From CAVQCX01 sp963775335 (lineage in GTDB: Bacteria > Pseudomonadota > Gammaproteobacteria > Chromatiales > Chromatiaceae): a DNA stretch of 64,000 nt. The stretch spans positions 372,001 to 436,000 of the forward strand of contig CAVZIJ010000002.1 of assembly GCA_963775335.1 (NCBI GenBank). The letters are read 5' to 3'. A model generated the notes under the pieces. It was not told where the DNA came from. It was given only the letters and a program-made list of their open reading frames with translations, and searched no databases. Position numbers and translations under genes: made by a program. Below, in pieces: positions 26,247-35,954 of the stretch; within the stretch, counting starts at the first letter, position 1; every line of letters begins with the position of its first letter.

Positions 26247-26416
26247 ATCGTTTACGCGAGCCCTGTTTTCCACGTCATATCTCGACGTTATCCGTCATGC
26301 CTTTGCCCAATACCCCCGTCGGAATGGCAGTCAGGTGCAAATGCGTTCGTCAATCCAGCGCCTAATTGACTGCCCCAATGAGAATCAGAGACCTCCTTTA
26401 CTACCCGAGTATCCGG

Positions 26417-27307
26417 CTACCATCTCAAGATACGTCCGCGGATCTTGGCGGAAATCTTCCGCAACTTGGCCCGATAACGCAGAGCGGTTTCTTCCTTGCG
26501 CTCCATGGTATTGCGTATTTTACGAGCGATGACGACGAATGGTCGAACGCAAGCGACATGCACGCGCCCCGACAGAGAAAGTCGACGCCAGTACCGCTTC
26601 TTTATCTCTTTGATGCGGCCTGAAGCACGCTCTGCTGCTTTGTCCAATATCGTCTTGGAACCCGGCCATTCAATAAAATTTCCCCATATCTCGTCGACAT
26701 AGACGACATCTGCGCAGTCGACCGCTCGATACAAGAAATCCACGTCCATGCTAAAGTGATCTTTCGGATCAAATCCGTCGGCCCGGTCGTGAACCGCCGC
26801 GTGATAGAAATACGCAGAAGGGTTCACCGGATGCTCGTACCCAGACAAGAATGCCTTCAGTGACAAATGCCGTGGCCGATTTACATATCGGACGCGCCCC
26901 GACGGCTCGCGCACGTTGCACGCACCTACTATCAGGGACGGTGTCTGTGATTGCTGGAGCAGGGCAAGAGCCCGGTTCAGGGCTCCGGGCTCGTAATAGT
27001 CGTCGGCGTTCAATACCCCGATAATCTCGCCCCGCGCCAAGCGCCTCCCCTTGTTCATGGCGTCGGATTGGCCTGAATCCCGCTCCGAGATCCAGCGCAT
27101 GCGGGGGAAAGCGGGCTCCAGCCGTTTGAGAATATCCACGGTTGCATCCGCAGACGCCCCGTCGACCACAAGGTGCTCAGCGGCAGCGCAGCCCTGAGCG
27201 GCCACGTTCTTGACGCAGCTTTCGATATGCAACGCGCCGTTGAAGACCGGGGTTACAATTGTAATCTTTACTTCAGTTTCCAATTGCGACTTCTCGGGTG
27301 CTCTCAC
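26417..27307 (-). CDS. Family 2 glycosyltransferase (WcaA-like)
   Basis: The product has 296 residues from a GTG at 27307. KITIVTPVFNGALHIESCVK, HLVVDGASADATVDIL and the DxD-like GVLNADDYYEPGAL are clear GT2 landmarks. FSMDVDFLYRAV supplies the acceptor-side acidic residue. The C-terminus is strongly basic (KEETALRYRAKLRKISAKIR), suggesting membrane-surface contact. Expression probably continues into the minus-strand methyltransferase and hydrolase downstream. Confidence 0.85.
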   Translation of the reverse strand: MRAPEKSQLETEVKITIVTPVFNGALHIESCVKNVAAQGCAAAEHLVVDGASADATVDILKRLEPAFPRMRWISERDSGQSDAMNKGRRLARGEIIGVLNADDYYEPGALNRALALLQQSQTPSLIVGACNVREPSGRVRYVNRPRHLSLKAFLSGYEHPVNPSAYFYHAAVHDRADGFDPKDHFSMDVDFLYRAVDCADVVYVDEIWGNFIEWPGSKTILDKAAERASGRIKEIKKRYWRRLSLSGRVHVACVRPFVVIARKIRNTMERKEETALRYRAKLRKISAKIRGRILRW

Positions 27308-28038
27308 GGCGCTACCTGAAGCGACCGGCCAGCTGCTGGTCGGCAGAGCACCCGCGGACTGAAAGTGCTACGGGGAGCGCCGATAGCGCCAAGCCTCCCC
27401 TATGCGCCTACAAAGCATTCGAACAGCCCTAATCCCCCCCGGGCTACAGCCGGAGATTACCATAATCCGCTGCCGCACGCCGCCGGCTCGGGCATCCCCG
27501 GAACACCCGTCCTGATTGCCGCCCGCAAAGACCGTTAATCCGAGAACGGCTCAGCCACCTCCAACGCCGGGCGGGCCACGATCTTTCCCCGTCGCAAGCG
27601 ACCTCCTTGGAGCCAGGGCGAGCCACTCGCTGGCGATCCAAGAGCCCGGAAACGACAGCCCAATGGCTCCTAGCCGACGCTGCCGGGAGCCCCGCAGCCG
27701 GCTAAGCCGATGTTTCCAAAGCATCTCCGCGCCGGACCCGGCTCTCCGCTCTTGCTGACAACGCCCAAGCTCGATACAAGGGGGCACGCCCCGGCCGCGC
27801 AAAGCCCCGCTTGCCCAACCGTTCCGCGGAGCACCCTGACCCGGCCGCGTGTCCCCAGTGGACCCTTCGGGCGCCACTTGACCCGGCACGTCGATCAGAC
27901 CTCCATGGAAACTCTGTGCCCATTTTGTGGCCAATGCCGCCACCTCAGTGCATTACGATCGCCGGCGTCCCTGGCTTGGCAAGAGCGATTTCCACGGTAC
28001 AATCCGACCCCAAGGCCCATTGCGGCGACGGAAAAACT
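27308..28038. other. 731-bp divergent intergenic region, no gene recognised
   Basis: The region lies between the divergent GT2 gene and fcl. Overlapping short frames occur on both strands without family resemblance. It should hold the promoters of both directions. No convincing consensus pair was picked out by eye. Confidence 0.4.
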
Positions 28039-29004
28039 GTGACCAGAGACACAACATACGTCGCCGGCGACCGCGGTATGGTCGGCTCCGCCATCGTACG
28101 CCGGCTCCGCGCCGCCGGCAGCACCGAAATCCTTACGCGAAGCCACAATGAGCTGGATCTTGCCAACCAGCAGGCCGTAGACTCATTCTTCGCCGACGAG
28201 CGGCCGTCTACGGTCTATCTCGCGGCCGCCAGAGTCGGAGGCATTCTTGCCAACGCCAGCTATCCTGCGGAGTTTATCTACCAAAACTTGATGATCGAGG
28301 CCAACACCATTCACGCGGCCTGGCGCCACGGGGTTGATCGCCTCCTTTTCCTTGGCAGCTCCTGCATCTATCCCCGCCTGGCGCCACAGCCCATACCGGA
28401 AAGCGCCCTTCTGGACGGCGCTCTGGAGTCGACGAACGAGCCCTACGCCATCGCCAAGATCGCCGGGATAAAGCTCTGCGAATCGTACAACCGCCAGTAC
28501 GGAACCGACTTCCGCAGCGTCATGCCCACTAATCTCTACGGGCCCGGAGACAATTTCGATCTGGAAAGCAGTCACGTGATCCCGGCCCTCATCCGCAGGT
28601 TCCACGAAGCCAAAACTGCCGGGGCCCGTGTCGTTGATGTCTGGGGATCCGGCGCGCCGAGGCGAGAGTTCCTTCACGTCGACGACATGGCCGATGCCTG
28701 CCTCCACGTAATGCAGCTCGATCCCGACACCTATCGCGCCAATACCCAGCTGATGCTCTCGCATATCAACGTCGGGGTTGGCGACGACGTCACCATCCGA
28801 GAGCTTGCCGAGTTGGTCGGGGACGTAGTCGGCTACCGGGGCGAGATCCGCTTCGACGCCACGAAACCCGACGGCACCCCGCGCAAGCTCCTCGACGTCG
28901 GTCGTCTGAAGGCATTGGGATGGGCCGCCCGAACCGACTTGCGCACCGGCCTACGGCAGACCTATCAGTGGTTCCTCGACCACCCCGACAGTCGCCGAAG
29001 ATGA
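28039..29004 (+). CDS. fcl: GDP-L-fucose synthase (GDP-4-keto-6-deoxymannose epimerase/reductase)
   Basis: The product has 321 residues from a GTG at 28039. The frame stays open further upstream, but homology begins at YVAGDRGMVGSAIVRRL. The family landmarks VYLAAARVGGI, GSSCIYP (catalytic Ser and Cys), EPYAIAKIAGIKLCE (Tyr-x3-Lys) and PTNLYGPGDNFD are all intact. It converts the Gmd product to GDP-L-fucose with NADPH. It directly precedes gmd (57 bp), the common pairing. Confidence 0.93.
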   Translation: MTRDTTYVAGDRGMVGSAIVRRLRAAGSTEILTRSHNELDLANQQAVDSFFADERPSTVYLAAARVGGILANASYPAEFIYQNLMIEANTIHAAWRHGVDRLLFLGSSCIYPRLAPQPIPESALLDGALESTNEPYAIAKIAGIKLCESYNRQYGTDFRSVMPTNLYGPGDNFDLESSHVIPALIRRFHEAKTAGARVVDVWGSGAPRREFLHVDDMADACLHVMQLDPDTYRANTQLMLSHINVGVGDDVTIRELAELVGDVVGYRGEIRFDATKPDGTPRKLLDVGRLKALGWAARTDLRTGLRQTYQWFLDHPDSRRR

Positions 29005-29060
29005 CCCTCCGGCGCTCCTTAGCCTCAGGTTCTTGAGCCATACAGGTCTCCGACATAGAC

Positions 29061-30146
29061 ATGAAAACGGCTTTGATCACCGGCATCACCGGCCAGGACG
29101 GGGCCTATCTCGCGGAGCTTCTCCTCGGGAAGGGCTACGAGGTCCACGGCATCAAGCGCCGGACGTCCCTGTTCAACACGGACCGCATCGACCACCTCTA
29201 CCAGGATCCCCACGAGCCTGATCCCCGTTTCTACCTCCATCACGGCGACATGACGGACTCCTCCAGCCTAATCCGGATCGTGCAGACCGTCCAGCCCGAC
29301 GAGATCTACAATCTCGCCGCGCAGAGTCACGTAGCGGTCTCTTTCGAAGAGCCTGAATACACCGCCGATTCCGACGCACTCGGCACGTTGCGCCTGTTGG
29401 AAGCTATTCGAATCCTCGGTCTCGCGAAGAAAACCCGTTTCTACCAGGCCTCCACGTCCGAGTTGTTCGGCCAGGTCCAGGAGACTCCCCAGAAGGAAAC
29501 GACCCCTTTCTACCCGCGATCACCCTACGGCGTCGCGAAGCTGTACGCCTACTGGATCACTGTAAACTACCGCGAAGCCTACGGGCTCTATGCCTGCAAC
29601 GGGATTCTCTTCAACCACGAGAGTCCCATACGCGGCGAGACCTTCGTCACCCGGAAGATTACCCGGGCCCTCGCCCGCATCAAGCTTGGCCTGCAGGACC
29701 GGCTATTTCTCGGCAACCTCGATGCCAAGCGCGACTGGGGGCACGCCAAAGACTACGTGGTCATGCAGTGGCTCATGCTCCAGCAACCCCAGCCCGAGGA
29801 CTTCGTCATCGCCAGCGGCCATCAGCATTCGGTAAGAGAGTTTGTTGATCTGGCGGCCAAGGAAGCTGGCATCAACCTGCGGTGGCAAGGGACCGCCGTC
29901 GACGAAAAAGCATTCGACTCCGCGACAGGGGCTTGTATCGTTTCTGTCGACCCCCGTTATTTTCGCCCCACCGAAGTGGACACGCTTCTCGGAGACGCCA
30001 GCAAGGCCCGCACGAAGCTCGGCTGGGAGCCGAAGATCTCGTTTCCCAAGCTTGTGCACGAGATGATGGAAACTGATCTGAGGAACGCCGAGCGCGACGC
30101 CCTATGCTCGCGCCGAGGTTTTGCCGTTAACAAGAGAATCGAGTAA
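29061..30146 (+). CDS. gmd: GDP-mannose 4,6-dehydratase
   Basis: The product has 361 residues, the usual length. TGITGQDGAYLAELLLGKGY, GIKRRTSLFNTDRIDHLY, QASTSELFGQVQETPQ and SPYGVAKLYAYWITVNYREA are the characteristic Gmd blocks with the catalytic Thr/Ser-Glu-Tyr-Lys set. It makes GDP-4-keto-6-deoxy-D-mannose. Together with fcl just upstream it should supply GDP-L-fucose to the glycosyltransferases of this locus. The last 15 residues (CSRRGFAVNKRIE) look atypical. Confidence 0.95.
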   Translation: MKTALITGITGQDGAYLAELLLGKGYEVHGIKRRTSLFNTDRIDHLYQDPHEPDPRFYLHHGDMTDSSSLIRIVQTVQPDEIYNLAAQSHVAVSFEEPEYTADSDALGTLRLLEAIRILGLAKKTRFYQASTSELFGQVQETPQKETTPFYPRSPYGVAKLYAYWITVNYREAYGLYACNGILFNHESPIRGETFVTRKITRALARIKLGLQDRLFLGNLDAKRDWGHAKDYVVMQWLMLQQPQPEDFVIASGHQHSVREFVDLAAKEAGINLRWQGTAVDEKAFDSATGACIVSVDPRYFRPTEVDTLLGDASKARTKLGWEPKISFPKLVHEMMETDLRNAERDALCSRRGFAVNKRIE

Positions 30147-30247
30147 CCTTGGATTTCCCTCTCGCACGGTCCCGAGACCTGACAATTGCATAGGGCTTCG
30201 CCTCCTTCCGTGCCACGGTTCTCCGGGGTCCGCGGGCTCGCACGCCG

Positions 30248-30451
30248 ATGAGAATCGCTTTCGACGGTCAGATTTTTGGTCTCCAACCGTATGGAGGCAT
30301 CTCCCGATACTTCTTCGAGCTGGCAAAGAGGCTCGCCGACTTTCCGGAAATGGACGTCGCCATCGTTTGCCCCCTGTACATCAACGCCTACCTGCCCGCA
30401 TCCAGCCCGGGCCTGCGCATCACCGGACGAAAGGCGCCGGGACTTCCCTAT
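30248..30451 (+). pseudogene. Family 4 glycosyltransferase, 5' part (split by IS4 element)
   Basis: The frame starts MRIAFDGQIFGLQPYGGISR, a standard GT4 N-terminus, and reaches GRKAPGLPY before the insertion. After excising the 1649-bp element and one 8-bp target copy, the next residues are MGRISRALNRRFT, in frame with the 3' part that ends at 33005. The intact gene would encode about 368 residues. This 5' fragment now reads into the element and ends in non-homologous sequence. Confidence 0.88.
30444..30451. repeat. 8-bp target-site duplication of the first IS4-family copy
   Basis: TTCCCTAT directly precedes the element at 30444-30451 and recurs directly after it at 32101-32108. The exact match at both sides shows that this copy inserted as a unit and that its flanks have not been exchanged since. 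Confidence 0.9.
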
Positions 30452-30471
30452 CTGAAGTTTCTTGTTTTTCC

Positions 30472-31803
30472 TCACGCGACGAGGCGCATGATAGTTGAGA
30501 TCAAAGGATTTCGATCCGGTTTGCGCGAATTCTGGCAATTGATACCAAAACCCTCGTTGGCCAGGTGTTTGGCGAGGGACCTTCGTGCGTCCCCGAAGGC
30601 AAACTCGGTGGTCTTTTGCGAAGCGTAGCGCCGCGCCGGGGCTTGAGGCAAGTGCTCGGCGTAGATCCAGGTGATGGTGGTGGCTGCCATGCAGAAATGC
30701 AGGTGATTGGTAACCGACTCGGGTTTGCGCGTCTGAGTCTCGGTGCTGCCGATCTCTTGTTTGATCTCGCGGAACCCCGCTTCGATTTTCCACCGCGCCG
30801 AGTAGTATTCGATGATCTGCTCGACGCTGAGATCAAGGTCCGTGGTCAGCAGCGCAACCCATTGGCTCTTGCGGTAGACCCAGACGACACGCACACGGCA
30901 GCGCAAGGTCTTGAGCATCACGATACGCTGGGCGGCCACGACCTCGCGCAGGTCCCCGTACACATGCAGCGTATAGGTGCTGGCATGCTTGCGCATCGCA
31001 TCGGCCAACTGTGTCGCGTTACCGAGACGATTGCCATATTTCCTGGGTCTTCCGCCGCTACCCTTCTTCGCTGGTTCGGGGAGTGCGTAGAGAGCGGAGT
31101 TGACCCGCAACCGCGAGAGCAGATGGGCGCGCGTACCGAGCTGCTCTCGCAACGGCTTGAACAGTCCGTTGTTGCCGAACCAGCTGTCAGTGGCGATCAG
31201 CATCGGCGCGTTCTTGAAGACACTGCCAAGCTGTGCGATCAGCCGCACGGCCTGCTCGAACTTGCTGCGAAAGACCAGCGACTGGCGGCGCAGTTTCAGA
31301 TCGGCGCCCTCCAAGCTCTTGCGGCGCAGATAAAAAGCGAAGGCCAGCGGCAAGCAGGCCCAGCGCCCGTGGATTTTCTTGAGCAGCCCCACGGTGAGGA
31401 TGGTCTGCGCCCACGGATAGCGCGTCTGGTTGGTCTTGGCCGCATGATCGAAGGTACGCTGGCAGCCGAAGATGTGTTTGCCGGTCTTCGGGTTGATGGA
31501 ATCATCAAGCGCCAGCAGCAGACGCCCATCGCTCAACGGGCTGGGGATACGCCGCCAGAGCAGATTCCACAGCCGCTCCCAGGGCAGCTTCACTGAAGCC
31601 ATGAAGGTGTAGTAGCGCCACTCGGCGATACTCACACCGAACAGTGTCTCGATGGCCCGCAACAAGTTGGAGGTGCGCGAGGCGGTGATCGGCACGACGA
31701 TCGCTTGCAATGTCAGGATGAGCCAGCGAAAGCGCTCCTGACCCTTGTCGTTGGCCGGAAACAGGGCTTGGAAATCGTTGGCGAGAGTGCGTAAGATAGG
31801 CAT
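30472..31803 (-). CDS. IS4-family transposase (copy 1)
   Basis: The product has 443 residues. LLLALDDSINPKTGKHIFGC gives the first catalytic Asp, and ATDSWFGNNGLFKPL the second. YYSARWKIEAGFREIKQEIG is the Y-(2)-R-(3)-E-(6)-K signature of the IS4 family with the catalytic Glu. The frame is complete, so the element is probably active. The ATG at 31803 is preceded by a promoter-like TATAAT on the same strand and a hairpin that covers the start region. Confidence 0.93.
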   Translation of the reverse strand: MPILRTLANDFQALFPANDKGQERFRWLILTLQAIVVPITASRTSNLLRAIETLFGVSIAEWRYYTFMASVKLPWERLWNLLWRRIPSPLSDGRLLLALDDSINPKTGKHIFGCQRTFDHAAKTNQTRYPWAQTILTVGLLKKIHGRWACLPLAFAFYLRRKSLEGADLKLRRQSLVFRSKFEQAVRLIAQLGSVFKNAPMLIATDSWFGNNGLFKPLREQLGTRAHLLSRLRVNSALYALPEPAKKGSGGRPRKYGNRLGNATQLADAMRKHASTYTLHVYGDLREVVAAQRIVMLKTLRCRVRVVWVYRKSQWVALLTTDLDLSVEQIIEYYSARWKIEAGFREIKQEIGSTETQTRKPESVTNHLHFCMAATTITWIYAEHLPQAPARRYASQKTTEFAFGDARRSLAKHLANEGFGINCQNSRKPDRNPLISTIMRLVA

Positions 31804-31807
31804 CGAG

Positions 31808-31875
31808 TAGGGGCTCTTTTTGTTGGTAAATCATTGGCTTGTGCAACCTTGATTATACCTCGAATCGAGCCCCTA
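31808..31875 (-). promoter_or_regulatory. Transposase promoter element and start-site hairpin (copy 1)
   Basis: On the minus strand TATAAT lies at 31852-31857. TAGGGGCTC (31867-31875) upstream of it pairs with GAGCCCCTA (31808-31816), which covers the ribosome-binding region 5-13 bases before the ATG. A transcript begun at the element's own promoter lacks the first arm. Read-through from outside contains both arms and would hide the start. This is the known logic that protects several insertion sequences from external activation. Confidence 0.6.
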
Positions 31876-32100
31876 TTCACGTTTAAGCGACTGTTTTTTC
31901 TCGCAATTATGCGGCTGTCAGCGCGTTCTGCGGGCGGCTGATCATCTATAAGCATGCACTAATATGGCGACCATCCTGTAGTCAATAATATACTAACGTT
32001 CTGAAGATGAAGAAATCCCGACGCGCTACGTCACCGCGACTGTTTCACGCGCATTCCCGACGGTCGATAATTGCGACACTGAGAAAGTACAAAACTTCAG

Positions 32101-33005
32101 TTCCCTATATGGGCCGTATATCGCGAGCGCTCAACCGCCGTTTCACCCCATTGCTCCTTTCTCGCGCATCTCCTCAGTTAGTACACGAAACTTATTATTC
32201 TTTCCCGGGGCGGGGCCGGCCTCGGGCCAAAATCGTTCTGACGGTCTACGACATGATTCACGAGTTGTTTCCCCATTGCTTCCCGGCCGACGACCCAACG
32301 GCGCGAGCAAAAGCCGCCGCCATCGCCCGCGCGGACCATATCATCTGCATTTCGGAACACACTCGCCGCGATCTCCTCGCCACGACCGAAGTGGACCCCG
32401 GGAAGGTCTCTATGATTCATTTGGGCTTCTCGCTTCCGGCTATCGTCCGCCCGAACATCAGCCTCACCGACCGACCCTACATCTTGTATGTCGGCAATCG
32501 CGAGTGTTACAAGAATTTCCAGACCCTGGTTCGCGCCTATGGCGATTCCCGCTCTCTGCAAGAACACTGCGATCTGCTGGCCTTTGGCGGTGGTGAATTC
32601 ACCACCGAAGAAACGCATACCATCCGTTCCATGGGCATTCCATCCGCCCGCGTGCGGCAGCTGGCCGGCTCGGATGACCTGCTCGCGGAAGTCTACCGGC
32701 AATCTCTCATGCTTGTCTTTCCCTCTCTGTACGAGGGCTTCGGAATTCCCCCACTCGAGGCCATGAGCTGCGACTGTCCCGTTGTCTGCTCACACGTCAG
32801 CTCGATCCCCGAGGTCGTGGGAGACGCCGGACTATATTTCGACCCCAGATCGCCTGATGCCCTGAGAAGCGCCATAGAGCGCGTGTTGAACGATACCGAC
32901 CTCCGAAGGGAGCTCGTCGAGAGCGGGCGTCGGCGGGTCGGTCTGTTTTCCTGGGAGCTCTGTGCTCAGGAAACCCTTGGTTGCTACCGGGAGTTACTGG
33001 CGTGA
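32101..33005 (+). pseudogene. Family 4 glycosyltransferase, 3' part (split by IS4 element)
   Basis: From YMGRISRALNRRFTPLLL onward this encodes most of the GT-B enzyme. VYDMIHELFPHCF and IICISEHTRRDLLATTEV belong to the first domain. YILYVGNRECYKNFQTLVRA and LVFPSLYEGFGIPPLEAMSC (the donor-binding E-x7-E region) belong to the second. The 5' codons are 1.65 kb upstream beyond the element. A frame that starts within the element (ATG at 32007) could express a truncated product. The gene stop overlaps the next gene's GTG. Confidence 0.88.
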
Positions 33006-33979
33006 AGGCCCTTATTTGCGGCGTTTCCGGCCAGGACGGCGGCTATCTCGCAAAACTGCTGTTGGAAAAGGATTACGAGGTCATCGGGACCTCGCGCGAC
33101 GCTATGGTGGCGCCATTCAGCAATCTCGTCCAATTAGGAATTCTCAAAGACCTCCGCACCACCTCCATGGCGATCAACGACTTCCGTAGCGTACTGTCCG
33201 TCGTTCGCCGATTTGCGCCAGACGAAATCTACAACCTGGCCGGTCAGTCGTCCGTCAGCCTTTCTTTCGAACAGCCGGTCGAAGCGATGGAGAGCATTGC
33301 GGGTGGAACCCTCAACATGCTCGAGGCACTCCGCTTTGTAGGAAAGGACATTCGGTTCTACAACGCCGGGTCCAGCGAATGTTTTGGGGATACGGGAGAG
33401 AGTCCCGCCGACGAGCAGACAGCCTTCCGCCCGCGAAGCCCATACGCCGTTGCCAAGAGCTCCGCTCATTGGCTGGCCCGCAATTACCGCGAGTCCTATG
33501 GGCTGTACGTCTGCACCGGCGTCCTGTTTAACCACGATTCGCCCTCGCGACCCGAGCGCTTCGTGACCCAAAAGGTCGTCTCCGCGGCTGCGCGCATAGA
33601 TCGCGGAAGCGATGAGCGGCTCACCCTCGGAAACATCTCCGTCAAACGCGATTGGGGGTGGGCTCCGGAGTACGTCGAGGCAATGTGGCGCATGCTGCAG
33701 CAGGGCACGGCCGACGATTATGTCGTCGCCACCGGTCGCACGGAGTCTCTCGAGTACTTCGTCTCCCGCGCCTTCTCCTTCTTCGGCCTTGATTGGACGG
33801 AGCACGTCACCTCGAGTCCCCGCCTATTGCGCCCGTCCGACATCGAGACCAGCAGCGGGAATCCCCTAAAGGCGCGCGAACAGCTCGGTTGGGCCGCTTC
33901 GACGGACGTTGACGGTCTGATCGAGCGTCTTTGCCAGGCCGCCGCCGACGCGCAGATGCCGGGCGCCAGGGCGGTTTGA
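33002..33979 (+). CDS. Second GDP-mannose 4,6-dehydratase-like enzyme (SDR family)
   Basis: The product has 325 residues from a GTG that overlaps the preceding stop (GTGA). GVSGQDGGYLAKLLLEKDYE keeps the GQDG signature of Gmd, and NAGSSECFGDTGESP and SPYAVAKSSAHWLARNYRES supply the active-site residues. The KRRTS block of true Gmd is replaced by TSRDAMVAPFSN, so nucleotide binding or the reaction may differ. It may be a paralog with another NDP-sugar substrate, or a reductase forming a GDP-6-deoxyhexose other than fucose. The coupling to the split GT4 suggests that the two served the same sugar. Confidence 0.8.
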   Translation: MKALICGVSGQDGGYLAKLLLEKDYEVIGTSRDAMVAPFSNLVQLGILKDLRTTSMAINDFRSVLSVVRRFAPDEIYNLAGQSSVSLSFEQPVEAMESIAGGTLNMLEALRFVGKDIRFYNAGSSECFGDTGESPADEQTAFRPRSPYAVAKSSAHWLARNYRESYGLYVCTGVLFNHDSPSRPERFVTQKVVSAAARIDRGSDERLTLGNISVKRDWGWAPEYVEAMWRMLQQGTADDYVVATGRTESLEYFVSRAFSFFGLDWTEHVTSSPRLLRPSDIETSSGNPLKAREQLGWAASTDVDGLIERLCQAAADAQMPGARAV

Positions 33980-34226
33980 TCAGACCAGCCGCGCCCCCCG
34001 CCCTTCGCCGACTCCGGACCCGCTCCCCGCCGAACCGGCGCTGTGCGCTCGTTCACAACTCTCCACGCTCCCTGCCCGCCGGGCACCTTAGCCAGATTAT
34101 CAAGCTCCGGTTGACTCCCTTTTTGCCGGCCCGGGCCCCTCGCAGGCCTACCAATCGGCGATTGCGCTTAGTACAATCTCTTTGCCCCCTTCCTGTACGA
34201 AGAACCTCCGGATCCCTACTGCACCG

Positions 34227-35450
34227 ATGCGTGTCCTCCACATTGTAGGCGGTCCGATTTCCGGCGGCGCGGCCCGCGGCGCGCTCTGGCTACACCGCGG
34301 GCTGCGCGCTATTGGGGTAGACTCGGATCTGGTCGCACAAAACGGCCGCGCGCTCGCTGATACCGATTCTCTTGAGGCCTCCCGACGTGACATTCTGAAA
34401 CAAAGGGCCCTTCGCGAGCTCGACGGAATTCCTCCCCGGCTTTACCGATCCCGCGTCCCCATGATCTTTTCCCCGGGCATGTTCGGCAACCGACTTCGCG
34501 GCATGGACGTTTATGAGCGCGCCGACATTATTCATCTCCATTGGGTAAACAGCGGGACTCTCTCGATCTCCGAAATCGGCAAGCTCCGCAAGCCTGTGGT
34601 CTGGACCCTCCGGGACATCTGGCCTTTCACCGGCGGATGCCACATCTACTCCGGCTGCGACCGCTTTCGCCAAGTCTGCGGCCGTTGCCCGATGCTCGGT
34701 AGCGACGCTGACTGGGACCTTTCCCGGTTGATCCATTGGCTCAAGCGACGTGCCTACCGCGGGAATATCGTGCCCGTCGCAATCAGCCGCTGGATGGCGG
34801 AGATTGCGGGCACCAGCTCCCTGTTTTCGGGCTCCCAGATCCGCGTCATTCCCAACAGTGTCGACACCGACGCGTTTCACCCGGTTCCCAAGCCCGCCGC
34901 GAGGCAGATCCTGAATCTTCCCTTGGATCGCAAGATTGTTCTCGCAGGGGCTCATAATCTTGGGGACCCCAACAAAGGATTTCATCACTTAACGCACGCG
35001 GCCGCGGTGCTCAACCGAGCCGCATATTTTCTGCTGTTTTTCGGGAACCCGCCCCACCGCCCCGTGCCACAAGGCCTTCCGCCCCATCGCTTCATCGGGC
35101 CGCTCCACGACAATATCTCCCTCTCCGTCGTCTATTCCGCAGCCGATGTCTTCGTCGCCCCGTATGAAAACGAAGGCTTTGGTAAAACGCTGATCGAAGC
35201 GATGGCCTGCGAGACCCCTGTCGTATGCTTCGACCAGGGGGGCCCTCGCGACATCGTCGAGCACCAGGTCACCGGGTACAAGGCGAGGCCTTTCGAGCCT
35301 GAGCATTTGCGTGAAGGCATCGAATGGCTCGCAACCACGCCTCGCTACGCGGACATCGCCTCCGCTGCTCGCGCGCGGGTGGCCGAGAGATTCAGCCTCG
35401 CGGCGATTGCGCGCGAGTATACTTCTGTTTATGCCACTTTACTGCCGTAG
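34227..35450 (+). CDS. Family 4 (GT-B) glycosyltransferase
   Basis: The product has 407 residues from the ATG at 34227. The start MRVLHIVGGPISGGAARGAL has the Gly-rich acceptor loop, with DIIHLHWVN and the segment RDIWPFTGGCHIYSGCDRF containing a cluster of cysteines. IPNSVDTDAFHPVP, LAGAHNLGDPNKGFHHL and VFVAPYENEGFGKTLIEAMA belong to the donor domain, with E-x7-E present. The W-T-L-R-D-I-W-P-F-T-G-G-C-H block is typical of the WcaC-like group of GT4 enzymes. Confidence 0.87.
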   Translation: MRVLHIVGGPISGGAARGALWLHRGLRAIGVDSDLVAQNGRALADTDSLEASRRDILKQRALRELDGIPPRLYRSRVPMIFSPGMFGNRLRGMDVYERADIIHLHWVNSGTLSISEIGKLRKPVVWTLRDIWPFTGGCHIYSGCDRFRQVCGRCPMLGSDADWDLSRLIHWLKRRAYRGNIVPVAISRWMAEIAGTSSLFSGSQIRVIPNSVDTDAFHPVPKPAARQILNLPLDRKIVLAGAHNLGDPNKGFHHLTHAAAVLNRAAYFLLFFGNPPHRPVPQGLPPHRFIGPLHDNISLSVVYSAADVFVAPYENEGFGKTLIEAMACETPVVCFDQGGPRDIVEHQVTGYKARPFEPEHLREGIEWLATTPRYADIASAARARVAERFSLAAIAREYTSVYATLLP

Positions 35451-35579
35451 TCCCGGCGCACCGAGATGAATAGCGACGCCACCGACGCTTGTCCGCCCTT
35501 CAGCCGGCTTATCTGGGCGCTGACCGTCGTATCGGAACGACGGCTCAGCTAGCGCGGCCAAGACGAAGCCCTCTACCGC

Positions 35580-35729
35580 ATGAGCCTCGCCACGCTTCAG
35601 CTCTTCGACACCTATCTTCCGGATACCCAGAACTGGGCGTTTAATCTTCTAAAGAACATGCCGGACATTCAGGTGAACATCGCCGCGCGACGCTTTCTAA
35701 AATGCGGGTTTTTTCCGGAATCATTCAAC
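35580..35729 (+). pseudogene. Family 4 glycosyltransferase, 5' part (split by second IS4 copy)
   Basis: The frame starts at the ATG at 35580 with MSLATLQLFDTYLPDTQNWA and runs to PESFN, where the element begins. Removing the element and one copy of the 7-bp target duplication gives SFNYIEFPLQELQGP without a frame change, so the gene was intact before insertion. The stop of the whole gene is at 38408. The joined product would be about 390 residues. Confidence 0.87.
35723..35729. repeat. 7-bp target-site duplication of the second IS4-family copy
   Basis: ATTCAAC at 35723-35729 directly precedes the element and is repeated directly after it at 37379-37385. The match differs from the TTCCCTAT of copy 1, so the two copies inserted independently and have not exchanged flanks. 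Confidence 0.88.
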
Positions 35730-35954
35730 CTGAAGTTTTGTACTTTCTCAGTGTCGCAATTATCGACCGTCGGGAATGCGCGTGAAACAGTCGCGGTGAC
35801 GTAGCGCGTCGGGATTTCTTCATCTTCAGAACGTTAGTATATTATTGACTACAGGATGGTCGCCATATTAGTGCATGCTTATAGATGATCAGCCGCCCGC
35901 AGAACGCGCTGACAGCCGCATAATTGCGAGAAAAAACAGTCGCTTAAACGTGAA

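Larger units (their letters stand above)
30452..32100 (-). mobile_element. IS4-family insertion sequence, copy 1 (1649 bp)
   Basis: The element is bounded by CTGAAGTTT/AAACTTCAG ends and flanked by the TTCCCTAT duplication. Its length equals that of copy 2 at 35730-37378, and the encoded protein is identical over all 443 residues. It lies on the minus strand inside a GT4 gene. Confidence 0.93.

Noticed and set aside
30565..31596. A 343-residue frame antisense to the IS4 transposase
   Set aside because: It is a mirror of the transposase gene, and the same frame appears in copy 2. No family match.
32101..35729. Evidence that the segment between the IS4 copies has already inverted
   Set aside because: Each copy has the same target duplication on both of its sides, which would be swapped after one inversion.
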